Origin: Faecalibacter rhinopitheci
GTDB taxonomy: Bacteria; Bacteroidota; Bacteroidia; Flavobacteriales; Weeksellaceae
Assembly: GCF_015234135.1 (NCBI RefSeq)
Contig: NZ_JADGIK010000002.1
Location: forward strand, 124,001-188,000
Direction: 5' to 3'
DNA length: 64,000 nt
This document shows positions 43,274-52,172 of this stretch, piece after piece. Position 1 is the stretch's first letter. The number at the start of each line of letters is the position of its first letter. A program made the position numbers and the translations under genes. The notes below the pieces were generated by a model. The model made no database searches and was not told the DNA's origin. It was given only the letters and a program-made list of their open reading frames with translations.

Positions 43274-44572
43274 ATGAAGAAATATTTCTTAATTCCTATT
43301 ACTCTTTTAGGAACAGCTTTGCTTGCCCAATTCAATATAGATGGACAAATAACTAATTACAGCAATAAACCTGTATTAGTTAAAATTTTTGAAAATGGAA
43401 GTGCAAAAACAATTAAAACAATAACTACAGATGTTAATGGTAAATTTTCATCTAGAGTACCAGTCTCATACGCAGGAATAATTCGTTTAGAAATGCCATC
43501 TGGAGCAAACATTAATATTTTATCAGATAATGAAAATATTAAGTTTAAAACTAGTTATGACGAAACAATTCAAACTGGTTTAGAGGTGTTAGAAGGTAAA
43601 GCTCAAAAAGAATATACTTCCTTACAAAAATTAAATCCGCTAAATGATCTTAATAAAAATGTATTTCCGCATATAAAAAAGATGTATAATGTTAATGAAA
43701 CATTTTATAAAGCAATCGAAGTGGAAGAAGAAAGAATTACTAAATTAAATGCTTCTCAAACGATTTCATCTCCATTGGTAAAATATATCCAAGGTCTTGA
43801 AAATCTTATTGGTGAAATTAAAAACAATCCATCAGAAGCTACTGCTAGTAAAATATTAAATCATATTCAATCAGATGATGAAAAATTAGAACAATCTGGA
43901 CATTTATCTGATATATTATATGGATATTTGAATTATCAGTTTACTAAAAACTCTTCTGAAACTCCTGAAAATAATCTTAAGTTAGCTACAGAAGCTTTAT
44001 TACAAAAAGGAAATATTGAAACTGAAAGAGGTCAGAATATTTTATCTACAATTTTTACATTAGTACCAGAACAAAATTTCCCTATTTTCTTTAATGAATA
44101 TAAAACGAAAGTTAATAATTTAACTTGTAAAGTAACTGAAGATTTAAAATCAAAAATTAATGGGGCAACTGATTTAAAAGTTGGAGATAAAGCTCCTAAC
44201 ATTAATTTTGAAAAATCAGTAAAAGGTAAAAAAAGCTTGTATGATATTAAAGCTAATCAAAAACTAGTTGTTTTTTGGGCTTCATGGTGTCCTGCTTGTT
44301 TAAAAGAATTACCATATATCAAAGAATTCTATTCTGATTTTAAAAAGAATGGTGGTGAAATTATAGCTATTGCTCTTGACTACGATCAAAATGAATATGA
44401 TAAAGCAACGAAAGATTTTGAATGGTATAATTACACCGATTTACTTCGTTGGGATTCTCCAATTGCAGAAGCATATAAAGTAAATTCAACACCTACTCTA
44501 TTCTTATTAGATAAGGATAATAAAATTATCCAAAAAGCAAATCATGTTACAGATTTTCAATTATCAAAATAA
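43274..44572 (+). CDS. TlpA-like periplasmic thioredoxin with N-terminal DUF4369-like domain
   Basis: A 432-residue exported thiol oxidoreductase. Signal peptide MKKYFLIPITLLGTALLAQ; N-terminal beta domain (about 20-110, with INGQ-like FNIDGQITNYSNKPVLVKIF) that resembles DUF4369; a helical middle; and a thioredoxin/TlpA domain (about 300-432) with active-site Cys339-Pro-Ala-Cys342 (FWASWCPACLKELP) and a cis-Pro site in STPTLFLLD. Such proteins reduce disulfides in exported proteins or cytochromes. It follows the cysteine-containing PID-CTERM protein, separated by a terminator. Confidence 0.88.
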   Translation: MKKYFLIPITLLGTALLAQFNIDGQITNYSNKPVLVKIFENGSAKTIKTITTDVNGKFSSRVPVSYAGIIRLEMPSGANINILSDNENIKFKTSYDETIQTGLEVLEGKAQKEYTSLQKLNPLNDLNKNVFPHIKKMYNVNETFYKAIEVEEERITKLNASQTISSPLVKYIQGLENLIGEIKNNPSEATASKILNHIQSDDEKLEQSGHLSDILYGYLNYQFTKNSSETPENNLKLATEALLQKGNIETERGQNILSTIFTLVPEQNFPIFFNEYKTKVNNLTCKVTEDLKSKINGATDLKVGDKAPNINFEKSVKGKKSLYDIKANQKLVVFWASWCPACLKELPYIKEFYSDFKKNGGEIIAIALDYDQNEYDKATKDFEWYNYTDLLRWDSPIAEAYKVNSTPTLFLLDKDNKIIQKANHVTDFQLSK

Positions 44573-44576
44573 ATAT

Positions 44577-44607
44577 AAAAAAGGCTTCAATTGAAGCCTT
44601 TTTTTAT
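44577..44607. terminator. Bidirectional terminator
   Basis: A palindrome AAGGCTTCAATTGAAGCCTT flanked by A and T tracts between convergent genes. Confidence 0.85.
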
Positions 44608-44609
44608 AT

Positions 44610-45971
44610 TTATTTTATTTTGATGATTTGTTTCTCTTTAGCTTTAAAAAGATAATTTCTAATAATTGATTTTATATCCTTTGTTTCCTCTGCTTTCGTA
44701 ATAATTTTTTTAATTAAATCCATTGATTTAATCTGATGATGAAATTCATAATAACCATATCCTATAAATTCATTATTTTCTATACATATAAAAGACTTTT
44801 CAATTCCTTTTCTACCTCTACTTACTATTAAAAAATTATTGGCAGGAAATTTAGTTTTAACCGCAATTTCTTTTATTCTTTTATTATAATCTTGAATTGA
44901 TTCTTTGCCTATACAAATTCCATTACACGTTCCTACTGTATATCCAAAACATGACTCATCCGATTTTATACCTTGATTAACTTGTTGACACAAGTGATAA
45001 TCGGTAATAATATTTTCTAAAGCTTTATCAGCTTCTTGTTTAGTTTGAAAAGAAAGAAATGGAGTAGATTTTCTATTTTTACCAACTTCAAATTTTGATA
45101 GTGTATGTTTATTTTCTCTAAAATAAATATTATGTTGATATAATGATCGTTTATAAACTCCTGGATTAAAAGTCGGTTTAATCCTATTAATTTCATTTAT
45201 TTCTTTTACTGAAGCTAATAGATTACTACCTGTTAACTCAACTTTTATAGATTTTGTATATCTTTTTATATTATTATTTCGAAGAGTTTTAGAAGTGAAA
45301 ATTTTACCAACAGTTTGAGCAATATTTATACTTTTTCCGATATAAATTATTTCTTTCTCCTCATTATATAAATAAAATAATCCAGGTTTATTGGGTAACC
45401 CTGCTAAAAGTTTATCGTACTTACTATTTGCTTTTTTAGGATATTTCAGGCCTGACTTTTTAGTTATAATTTTGTTGTTATCTTTATCCAAAAGCATTTT
45501 GAAAAGAGCTACTGTAGCAAGTGCATCCCCTGAAGCACGATGTCTATTAGTAACAATAATTCCCAAAGAAGTACATAGTTTACCTAAGGAATAGGATGGC
45601 ATTCCTGGTATCAATGTTTCTGCATACTCAAAGGTATCAATCCAATCTTTCTCATATTGATAACCTAACCTATTGAATTCTTGAATAAGCATTCTATAAT
45701 CAAAAGTTACATTGTGGCCTACTAATGTACAACCGTCTGTGATATCTACTATACGCTTCGCTATCTCGTGAAACTTAGGTGCAGTTTTCACCATTTTTTC
45801 CGTTATCTTAGTTAATTTCTGTACAAACGGATCTATTCTACTTTGAGGATTGACAAGAGAAATAAATTGATCGACAATATTTTCTCCATCATATTTATAT
45901 ATTGCAATTTCAATAATTGATTCTTCACCTACTTTGCCTCCTGTCGCTTCTATATCTAAAATTGCGTACAC
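44610..45971 (-). CDS. DnaQ-type 3'-5' exonuclease fused to a GIY-YIG (UvrC-like) nuclease
   Basis: A 453-residue protein. Residues 1-165 form a DEDDh exonuclease: Asp6 and Glu8 (DIEATGG), Asp91 (HNVTFDYRM), His144 and Asp149 (NRHRASGDALA). Residues about 195-275 form a GIY-YIG domain (GLFYLYN, IIYIGKSINI), and the rest resembles UvrC/Cho with two cysteines (SCFGYTVGTCNGICIG). Such fusions are known in Bacteroidota and Actinobacteria and are thought to act in nucleotide excision or related repair. The start is GTG at 45971 (MYAILDIEATG). It is 9 nt after the HerA-like gene, so they are one operon. Confidence 0.88.
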   Translation of the reverse strand: MYAILDIEATGGKVGEESIIEIAIYKYDGENIVDQFISLVNPQSRIDPFVQKLTKITEKMVKTAPKFHEIAKRIVDITDGCTLVGHNVTFDYRMLIQEFNRLGYQYEKDWIDTFEYAETLIPGMPSYSLGKLCTSLGIIVTNRHRASGDALATVALFKMLLDKDNNKIITKKSGLKYPKKANSKYDKLLAGLPNKPGLFYLYNEEKEIIYIGKSINIAQTVGKIFTSKTLRNNNIKRYTKSIKVELTGSNLLASVKEINEINRIKPTFNPGVYKRSLYQHNIYFRENKHTLSKFEVGKNRKSTPFLSFQTKQEADKALENIITDYHLCQQVNQGIKSDESCFGYTVGTCNGICIGKESIQDYNKRIKEIAVKTKFPANNFLIVSRGRKGIEKSFICIENNEFIGYGYYEFHHQIKSMDLIKKIITKAEETKDIKSIIRNYLFKAKEKQIIKIK

Positions 45972-45980
45972 TTTCTTATC

Positions 45981-47513
45981 TTATTTTTTTCCTTTAATTG
46001 AATTCATCAAAATTTTCATTACCCAATCAATAATTTTGCGAGTGGCCGTTCTACCCACCTCTCGTACCATTTTATTATCAGTCCAATCTTTTTCTCGAGT
46101 GGTCGATTTATTAGTAGTAGGTTTTGATTTATTTTGTGTTTCTATAACCAGAGTTTGAGCTTTTATTTTGTTTTCTAAAATTTCATACGCTGACTCTTTA
46201 TTAATTTTCTCAATATACTTCTTTACTAAATCAGATGAATTCACAATTTGTTTAATTTCATTTTGTGATAAAATATCCATTCTTGAATTCGGTGATCGCA
46301 TATGAGTATATGCTAATGGTGTTGGTATACCCTTCTCGTCTAAAACAGTTACAAAAGCCTCTCCAATTCCTAATTGTGTTATTACTTCTGCTGAATTATA
46401 ATATGTTGTTATTGGATAGTTTTCTACCGTCTTTTGTATTTCTTTTCGATCTTTTGCAGTAAAACCACGTAAAGCATGCTGAATTTTTAATCCAAGTTGA
46501 CCTAATATTTGATCAGGAATATCACCTGGGACTTGAGTTACAAATATTATACTAACTCCTTTAGATCGGATTAGTTTCACGATGGTTTCTATTTGTGACA
46601 AAAGTGATTTAGATGCTTCCTTAAAGATTAAATGAGCTTCATCTATAAATATGACTAATTTAGGTTTTTCTATATCTCCTTCTTCCGGAAATTGGGTATA
46701 AATTTTATTTAAAAGACTTAGCATGAAAGTAGAAAATAAATTAGGATAACCTTGTATATCTATAAGTCTTAAAATATTTACTGTACCAGATTGATTTTTA
46801 GGTTTAATTAAATCAAAAATATCAAAACTTGGTTCGCCAAAAAAATTATTAGCTCCTTGCTGTTCTAATGCAACTATCTTTCTAAGAATTGCACCTAAAG
46901 AAGATGAAGAAATGGTACCATAACTTTTGTTAAGCTTCTCTTTTCCTTCTTTAGATTCCGTAACATATTGCAAAACCTTTTTAATATCCTTTAAGTCAAT
47001 TAAAGGAAGATTTTCATCTTCACAGTATTTAAACACAATTGAAATTATACTTTCTTGTGTCTCGTTTAACTCTAAAATTTTACTGAATAATATAGGACCA
47101 AATTCTAATAAAGTAGCTCTTAATGGAATTCCTTCTTCATCAGATATTGATAATAATTCTGTAGGATAACCACTTGGTTCCCATTTTATATCTAAGTTTT
47201 TATGTCTTGATGTAATATTATCATCAATATTTCCTGGAACTGCAATTCCCGAAAGATCTCCTTTAATATCCATCAATAAAGTTGGAATTCCTTTCAATGA
47301 AAGTTGTTCAGCAATAACTTGTAGAGATTTTGTTTTTCCTGTTCCGGTTGCACCAGCAATTAAACCGTGACGATTTAAAGTTTTTAATGCAATTGAAATT
47401 TCAACTTCGGGAATTATTTCACCGTCTAGTATAGCTTTACCAATGATAATTTTATCATTTTTATAAGTATAACGAGATTGTAGCTCATGTACAAAGTTTT
47501 CTCTTCTAGACAT
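45981..47513 (-). CDS. HerA-like ATPase (DUF853 family)
   Basis: A 510-residue cytoplasmic P-loop ATPase of the HerA/FtsK superfamily. Walker A GATGTGKT (54-61); LLMDIKGDLSGIAVPG; Walker B region LVIFIDEAHLIF; and IIFVTQVPGDIPDQILGQLGLKIQHALRGFTAKD, a strong DUF853 signature. Function is unknown; HerA proteins elsewhere pump DNA for resection with NurA-type nucleases. It is directly upstream of the DnaQ/GIY-YIG nuclease. The C-terminus (about 455-510) is basic and Thr/Ser-rich. Confidence 0.88.
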   Translation of the reverse strand: MSRRENFVHELQSRYTYKNDKIIIGKAILDGEIIPEVEISIALKTLNRHGLIAGATGTGKTKSLQVIAEQLSLKGIPTLLMDIKGDLSGIAVPGNIDDNITSRHKNLDIKWEPSGYPTELLSISDEEGIPLRATLLEFGPILFSKILELNETQESIISIVFKYCEDENLPLIDLKDIKKVLQYVTESKEGKEKLNKSYGTISSSSLGAILRKIVALEQQGANNFFGEPSFDIFDLIKPKNQSGTVNILRLIDIQGYPNLFSTFMLSLLNKIYTQFPEEGDIEKPKLVIFIDEAHLIFKEASKSLLSQIETIVKLIRSKGVSIIFVTQVPGDIPDQILGQLGLKIQHALRGFTAKDRKEIQKTVENYPITTYYNSAEVITQLGIGEAFVTVLDEKGIPTPLAYTHMRSPNSRMDILSQNEIKQIVNSSDLVKKYIEKINKESAYEILENKIKAQTLVIETQNKSKPTTNKSTTREKDWTDNKMVREVGRTATRKIIDWVMKILMNSIKGKK

Positions 47514-47541
47514 ATTATATATTAATTATATATTAAATATA

Positions 47542-48588
47542 CTAATTATTATGAAGTTTATAATTTACAATTACAGGAAAGTGATCGGAAAATTTCTTAC
47601 GAATAACTTTAGCTTGTACCACCTCTAATTCTTGGGTATGAAATAAATAATCTATACGTATTGGAAATTTAAACCCATGAAAAGTAGTTCCATTTCCACT
47701 ACCCGCTCTTATATATGAATCTTTAAGGTATTTTGTTATTTGTTCATATTCATAAGAAGATGGTGTTGAATTTAAATCTGATCCTAAAATAATAGGATGT
47801 GGAGATTTTCGGATAAATGGAATTAAGAAATCAAGTTGATTTTCATGTACTCGCATTCCATTTACTAATTTATTTTCTATTTTTTTACTCGATTGTTCTA
47901 TCTCTTCCTTTGTTTCAGACAACATTACATCTTTTACTAGTGCTTTGTCTATATACATGGGTTCCATATATACATTTATTAGCCGAATAGTATCAGTCCC
48001 TAAATCTATATCTGCAAAACCTGCAATACCACTACTCGATGTATTTGTACTCTCTATTCTATTTGTATATATAATTGGATATTTACTATAAATACTTAAT
48101 CCAGCAAAATATTCATAATAATAACCTTTAAGCTTAGTTTCTCGCCATTTTTTATGTGTTTTTTCTCCTCCCTCTTGGAAAAACATAATATCCGTTAAAT
48201 TTTGTTCTACTAACTCCTGAGTACCTTCAGTTTTAAAACCGTGTGTATTAAATGTCATTACTGAAATATCACTGATTTCAGTTGACTTTTTATTTAAATT
48301 TATTATCGGATAAGATAAATAAATGGGATAAAATAGGCCTGAGGATAAGATTAAAACTAATAAAAATCTTCTGACACTCACTAAAACCCAATACACTAAG
48401 AATAAAACAATTATAAAAAATATAACCGGAAATCCAATAGATATGAAATTAAAATAAGGTATTTGTGATGGTGAAAAAACTTTATTTAAGAATATTGTAT
48501 ACGCGACTAATATTACCACAATATTTATGGTAAATATAAATTGATTAAAAAAGTTTAATCTAAATTTATCGCGACTAAATATTCCCAT
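47542..48588 (-). CDS. Membrane-anchored endonuclease/exonuclease/phosphatase (EEP) family protein
   Basis: A 348-residue protein with three N-terminal membrane segments (about 17-90) and a C-terminal EEP domain (about 110-348). Key motifs: VMTFNTHGF, FFQEGGEK, INVYMEP, ILGSDLNSTPSSYEY, RIDYLFHT and KFSDHFPVIV, giving the DNase I-like active-site residues. It could act on phospholipids, nucleic acids or sphingolipid-like substrates in the envelope. I place the start at ATG 48588 (MGIFSRDKFR), 1 nt after the rhomboid stop; an upstream in-frame start would overlap the rhomboid gene. Confidence 0.88.
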   Translation of the reverse strand: MGIFSRDKFRLNFFNQFIFTINIVVILVAYTIFLNKVFSPSQIPYFNFISIGFPVIFFIIVLFLVYWVLVSVRRFLLVLILSSGLFYPIYLSYPIINLNKKSTEISDISVMTFNTHGFKTEGTQELVEQNLTDIMFFQEGGEKTHKKWRETKLKGYYYEYFAGLSIYSKYPIIYTNRIESTNTSSSGIAGFADIDLGTDTIRLINVYMEPMYIDKALVKDVMLSETKEEIEQSSKKIENKLVNGMRVHENQLDFLIPFIRKSPHPIILGSDLNSTPSSYEYEQITKYLKDSYIRAGSGNGTTFHGFKFPIRIDYLFHTQELEVVQAKVIRKKFSDHFPVIVNYKLHNN

Positions 48589-48589
48589 T

Positions 48590-49459
48590 TTATCTTCCTT
48601 CGTTAAATAAAAAATCTTTCTCTTCTTTCGATAAACTTTCATATCCAGAACGAGAAATTTTATCTAAGATACTATCAATTTTTTTCTGTTTTTCTACTTT
48701 CTGATGATTAAATTCATAATCATTTTTTGTAGCCTTTTGTGAAAATTTATTGTCTTTATTTTTATATGTTTTGAAAGTAGTATTATGTTGATTTTTTGTA
48801 AATAAACCTTTGATTTTTTCTATAAAATTTCCTAGAAAATCATTTCCTTTTTCAAATTGTTTCATATATAAATACCCAAAAGCCATTCCTCCCAAATGAG
48901 AAATACTTCCTCCAATATTATCTCCTTTAAGAATAATTTGTAGAATATCTAATCCAATAAAAAAATACCCAAAATATAAAATTGGAAAACTAGTAGGAAT
49001 TAATACTAATCGTACGGGAAGTTTTGGATTATAACTAATAACTGCAAATAATAATGCATATACTGCAGCCGAACTTCCTGCTAATAGATTTGTAGATTTT
49101 ATTGGAAATAATAAGAAACAAACTGCACCTGCAAGTCCTCCAAATATGTAAAATGTAAGAAGATTATTATCTCTGAAAAATCTTAAAAATAACTGTGATA
49201 CAAAATACATTAAAATCATATTCATCAAAAGATGCCATAAATCCCAATGCATCCACATATAGGTAAAAACAGTCCAAGGTTTCTGAATATAATTTTCCTC
49301 TAATCTAGGTAATCTTAAATCGTTATTTAACGATGTTCCTATTAGTTTATCTATAATAAATAAAGAGAAAAATATTACAACATTGATATAGATAATCTTT
49401 GTTGCAATATTTCCTGTATTATATTTTAGTTTTAAATCGTTTAAAATACCATTTAGCAT
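48590..49459 (-). CDS. Rhomboid family intramembrane serine protease (second copy)
   Basis: A 289-residue rhomboid with the membrane core in residues 20-200: HLLMNMILMYFVS, catalytic Ser130 in AGSSAAVYALLF and His188 in SISHLGGMAFGYLYM. The catalytic motif is GSSA rather than the usual GXSG. The C-terminal 90 residues are charged and cytoplasmic (IKGLFTKNQHN to SKEEKDFLFNEGR), ending in a motif common in flavobacterial rhomboids. It lies 11 nt after the first rhomboid in the mutL operon. Confidence 0.9.
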   Translation of the reverse strand: MLNGILNDLKLKYNTGNIATKIIYINVVIFFSLFIIDKLIGTSLNNDLRLPRLEENYIQKPWTVFTYMWMHWDLWHLLMNMILMYFVSQLFLRFFRDNNLLTFYIFGGLAGAVCFLLFPIKSTNLLAGSSAAVYALLFAVISYNPKLPVRLVLIPTSFPILYFGYFFIGLDILQIILKGDNIGGSISHLGGMAFGYLYMKQFEKGNDFLGNFIEKIKGLFTKNQHNTTFKTYKNKDNKFSQKATKNDYEFNHQKVEKQKKIDSILDKISRSGYESLSKEEKDFLFNEGR

Positions 49460-49470
49460 ATTAGTAGATT

Positions 49471-50226
49471 TTAATTCTTTCTATATAAATTTTTTTTCCA
49501 ATTTCTTACAAATAAAAATCCTATTAAAGCACCTCCTAAATGAGCAAAATGAGCAACATTATTCCATTCAAAATTTCTAACTCCAAAGAAAAGTTCAACT
49601 GCTATTAAAATAGGTATAAAATATTTGGCCTTAATGCCTACCGGAAAAAATATCAAAGCTAATTTTGCTTCGGGATATAACACTGCAAAAGCTAATAATA
49701 AACCATATATGGCACCTGAAGCTCCTACCATTGGCGTTATATAATTTTGAACTAAACTTATTGCATTTGGATTTTGAACTACAGATAGAGCAGGTTCGTT
49801 TACTAATTCTCTGTGTAGATTTAGCTTTGCAGCTTTATATATATCTGCCAAACTAACTCCTTGCTCTACAACCAATTTTTGTAATTGACTAATTTCTATA
49901 TAATTCACCAAATTATATAGAATAAATCCTCCAAATCCTGCAAAAATATACAGTTTCAAAAAGTTTTTAGCTCCAATTGTTGTTTCTACTGCAGCCCCAA
50001 ACATCCATAAAGCAAACATATTAAAAAGTATATGTTGAAAACCTCCATGCATAAACATATGAGACAACACTTGCCAGGTTTGAAAATTCGGTGAACCAGG
50101 ATAAAAAGCTCCTAAAATCACCGTTAAATCTATTCCCTTAGATTCAAATATATAAGTTGCTAAGAAGAATAATCCATTGATTATTAGTAAATTCTTCGTA
50201 ATCGTTGGAATTGGTTGTCCCATCAT
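49471..50226 (-). CDS. Rhomboid family intramembrane serine protease (first copy)
   Basis: A 251-residue rhomboid: HMFMHGGFQHILFNMFALWMFG (56-77), catalytic Ser170 in VGASGAIYG, His230 in FAHLGGALIGFL. A loop of about 55 polar residues (about 110-164) separates the third and fourth membrane parts, an insertion in the region of the L1/L3-like loops. Two rhomboids in tandem suggest duplication followed by divergence. It begins 2 nt after the mutL stop. Confidence 0.92.
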   Translation of the reverse strand: MMGQPIPTITKNLLIINGLFFLATYIFESKGIDLTVILGAFYPGSPNFQTWQVLSHMFMHGGFQHILFNMFALWMFGAAVETTIGAKNFLKLYIFAGFGGFILYNLVNYIEISQLQKLVVEQGVSLADIYKAAKLNLHRELVNEPALSVVQNPNAISLVQNYITPMVGASGAIYGLLLAFAVLYPEAKLALIFFPVGIKAKYFIPILIAVELFFGVRNFEWNNVAHFAHLGGALIGFLFVRNWKKNLYRKN

Positions 50227-50228
50227 AA

Positions 50229-52055
50229 TTATTGTAATATTTTTTCGACTTCTGTCGTATTCATTTGCACAAAAATAGGTCGACCATAAGGTGAATAATT
50301 CGGATTAGGCAACTTAAATAATTCTTCAACTAATGTACGGGCTTGTTCTTCTTTTAAAGAAGTTCCTTTCTTTACGGCTGAATTTTTTGCTAAGATTTTT
50401 GCAAACGAATTATCCAATTCTAATGATTCCTTAAATTCTAATTCATCAATAAAATCCATAAAAATTGAGACCACATCTTCTTGTTGTACATCTACTGGTA
50501 TTGCATTTATCTGAATTGACTCTTCGTCTAAAGAAATATCGAAACCAAAACTTAATAATTGACTTTCAACATTTATTAATTTCTGACGATCATTCGGAGA
50601 TAAATCCAACTCTATAGGAAAAAGCATTTGCTGAACCAATGCATTATCTCTTTTTGAATGTATAAATTTCTCAAACAAAATCTTTTGATGTGCACGATGT
50701 TGGTCAATAATTAATAATTCACCTCTGTATTCAACAATCAAATATTTATTATGCCACTGTATAACATTCAATTTTTCTTGTTGCCCAACCTCAGATTCAA
50801 ATAATTGATGTGTCTGTTCAAAATTAGACTCAAAAACTTGATGTGCATGATTATTTTCAATTTCTAACTCCACAGCATCATTATAAAAATCCATTGTAGA
50901 ATTTATAGCAGATGGTTTTGGAGCACGATAATGGTTATCATTAGAAAAAGGATTAAAACTAGAATCTACTGTTATTTCTGGCATTTTTATTTCTTTATCA
51001 TCAGATGCAGATGGAATAAATGCCCAGTTCGGATCTTGTTCAAAATCTAAAGAAGGTGTGATATTAAATTGTCCTAAAGCATGTTTCACTGCAGCACGGA
51101 TAATCGTATAGATTAATGCTTCATCCTCAAACTTAATTTCTGTTTTTGTAGGGTGAATGTTTATATCAATACGAGAAGGATCCAATTGCAAATACATAAA
51201 ATATGCAGGCTGATAACCAGCTGGTAATAACTCATCAAATGCATCGCATAAAGCATTATGCAAATAAGGGCTACGTATAAATCTATTATTTACAAAGAAA
51301 AATTGTTCGCTTCTTGATTTTTTCGCTGCATCAGGTTTTCCTACAAATCCACTAATTTTTACTATTTCGGTATCTTCCTCAACAGATATAATTTGCGAAC
51401 CTAACTTTTTACCAAAAATTTGTTGAATTCTTTGTTTTAAATTTCCCGCCTTTAAGTGGTAAATTTCTGAATCATTATGGTGCAAATAAAAACTAATATT
51501 TTCATGAGCTAAAGCAATACGCTGAAACTCGTCTTGAATATGTCTTAACTCAACCTGATTTGATTTCAAAAAATTACGACGTGCCGGAACATTGTAAAAT
51601 AAGTTTTTTACAGCAATAGAAGTTCCAACCGGACACACAACAGGATCTTGATTGCGAACTTCACCACCCTCAATTATCAATTGGGTACCTAATTCTTCAA
51701 ATTCTCGTCGTGACTTTGCTTCCACTTGTGCCACCGCAGCAATAGAAGCTAAAGCTTCTCCTCTAAATCCTTTTGTAAGGATTGTGAATATATCTTGGGT
51801 CGTTTTTATTTTAGAAGTTGCATGCCTTTCAAATGCCATTCGCACATCAGTCACACTCATTCCACTCCCATTGTCTATAACTTGAATTAAACTTCTACCA
51901 GCGTCTTTACAAATTAATTGTATGGTTGTTGCACCTGCATCAACAGCATTTTCAACTAATTCTTTCACTACAGAAGAAGGGCGTTGAACTACCTCTCCAG
52001 CTGCAATTTGATTGGCTACATGATCTGGTAGTAATTGAATAATATCATTCTTCAT
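50229..52055 (-). CDS. mutL: DNA mismatch repair protein MutL
   Basis: MutS-activated ATPase of mismatch repair, 608 residues. The N-terminal GHKL ATPase is intact: Glu32 and Asn36 (VVKELVENAVDAGA), IDNGSGM, TKGFRGEALASI. A variable linker (about 335-430) precedes the C-terminal domain. In the endonuclease motif the sequence is DQHRAHQKILFE (451-462), where the first expected Glu is Gln457, and the CPHGRP-type metal motif appears as SPYGRP (588-593). It leads an operon with two rhomboids and an EEP protein and has a consensus promoter. Confidence 0.96.
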   Translation of the reverse strand: MKNDIIQLLPDHVANQIAAGEVVQRPSSVVKELVENAVDAGATTIQLICKDAGRSLIQVIDNGSGMSVTDVRMAFERHATSKIKTTQDIFTILTKGFRGEALASIAAVAQVEAKSRREFEELGTQLIIEGGEVRNQDPVVCPVGTSIAVKNLFYNVPARRNFLKSNQVELRHIQDEFQRIALAHENISFYLHHNDSEIYHLKAGNLKQRIQQIFGKKLGSQIISVEEDTEIVKISGFVGKPDAAKKSRSEQFFFVNNRFIRSPYLHNALCDAFDELLPAGYQPAYFMYLQLDPSRIDINIHPTKTEIKFEDEALIYTIIRAAVKHALGQFNITPSLDFEQDPNWAFIPSASDDKEIKMPEITVDSSFNPFSNDNHYRAPKPSAINSTMDFYNDAVELEIENNHAHQVFESNFEQTHQLFESEVGQQEKLNVIQWHNKYLIVEYRGELLIIDQHRAHQKILFEKFIHSKRDNALVQQMLFPIELDLSPNDRQKLINVESQLLSFGFDISLDEESIQINAIPVDVQQEDVVSIFMDFIDELEFKESLELDNSFAKILAKNSAVKKGTSLKEEQARTLVEELFKLPNPNYSPYGRPIFVQMNTTEVEKILQ

Positions 52056-52103
52056 TCTTCCTAAAGAAATATTTTTTCGACTTTTCTTTAAAATCTACTT
52101 TTC

Positions 52104-52133
52104 ACAAATATACGAACAATTATAGTTTTCAAA
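52104..52133 (-). promoter_or_regulatory. Promoter of the mutL operon
   Basis: On the minus strand TTTG (52133-52130), an 18-nt spacer, and TATATTTG (52111-52104) match the Bacteroidota vegetative promoter at both elements, about 48 nt ahead of the mutL ATG. Confidence 0.75.
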
Positions 52134-52172
52134 CTAAACTCTCCACATGTATAAATTGTACGGTTAATAATG

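Noticed and set aside
48589-48642. Longer start for the EEP membrane protein
   Set aside because: It would overlap the rhomboid gene by about 50 nt, while ATG 48588 sits 1 nt after the rhomboid stop.
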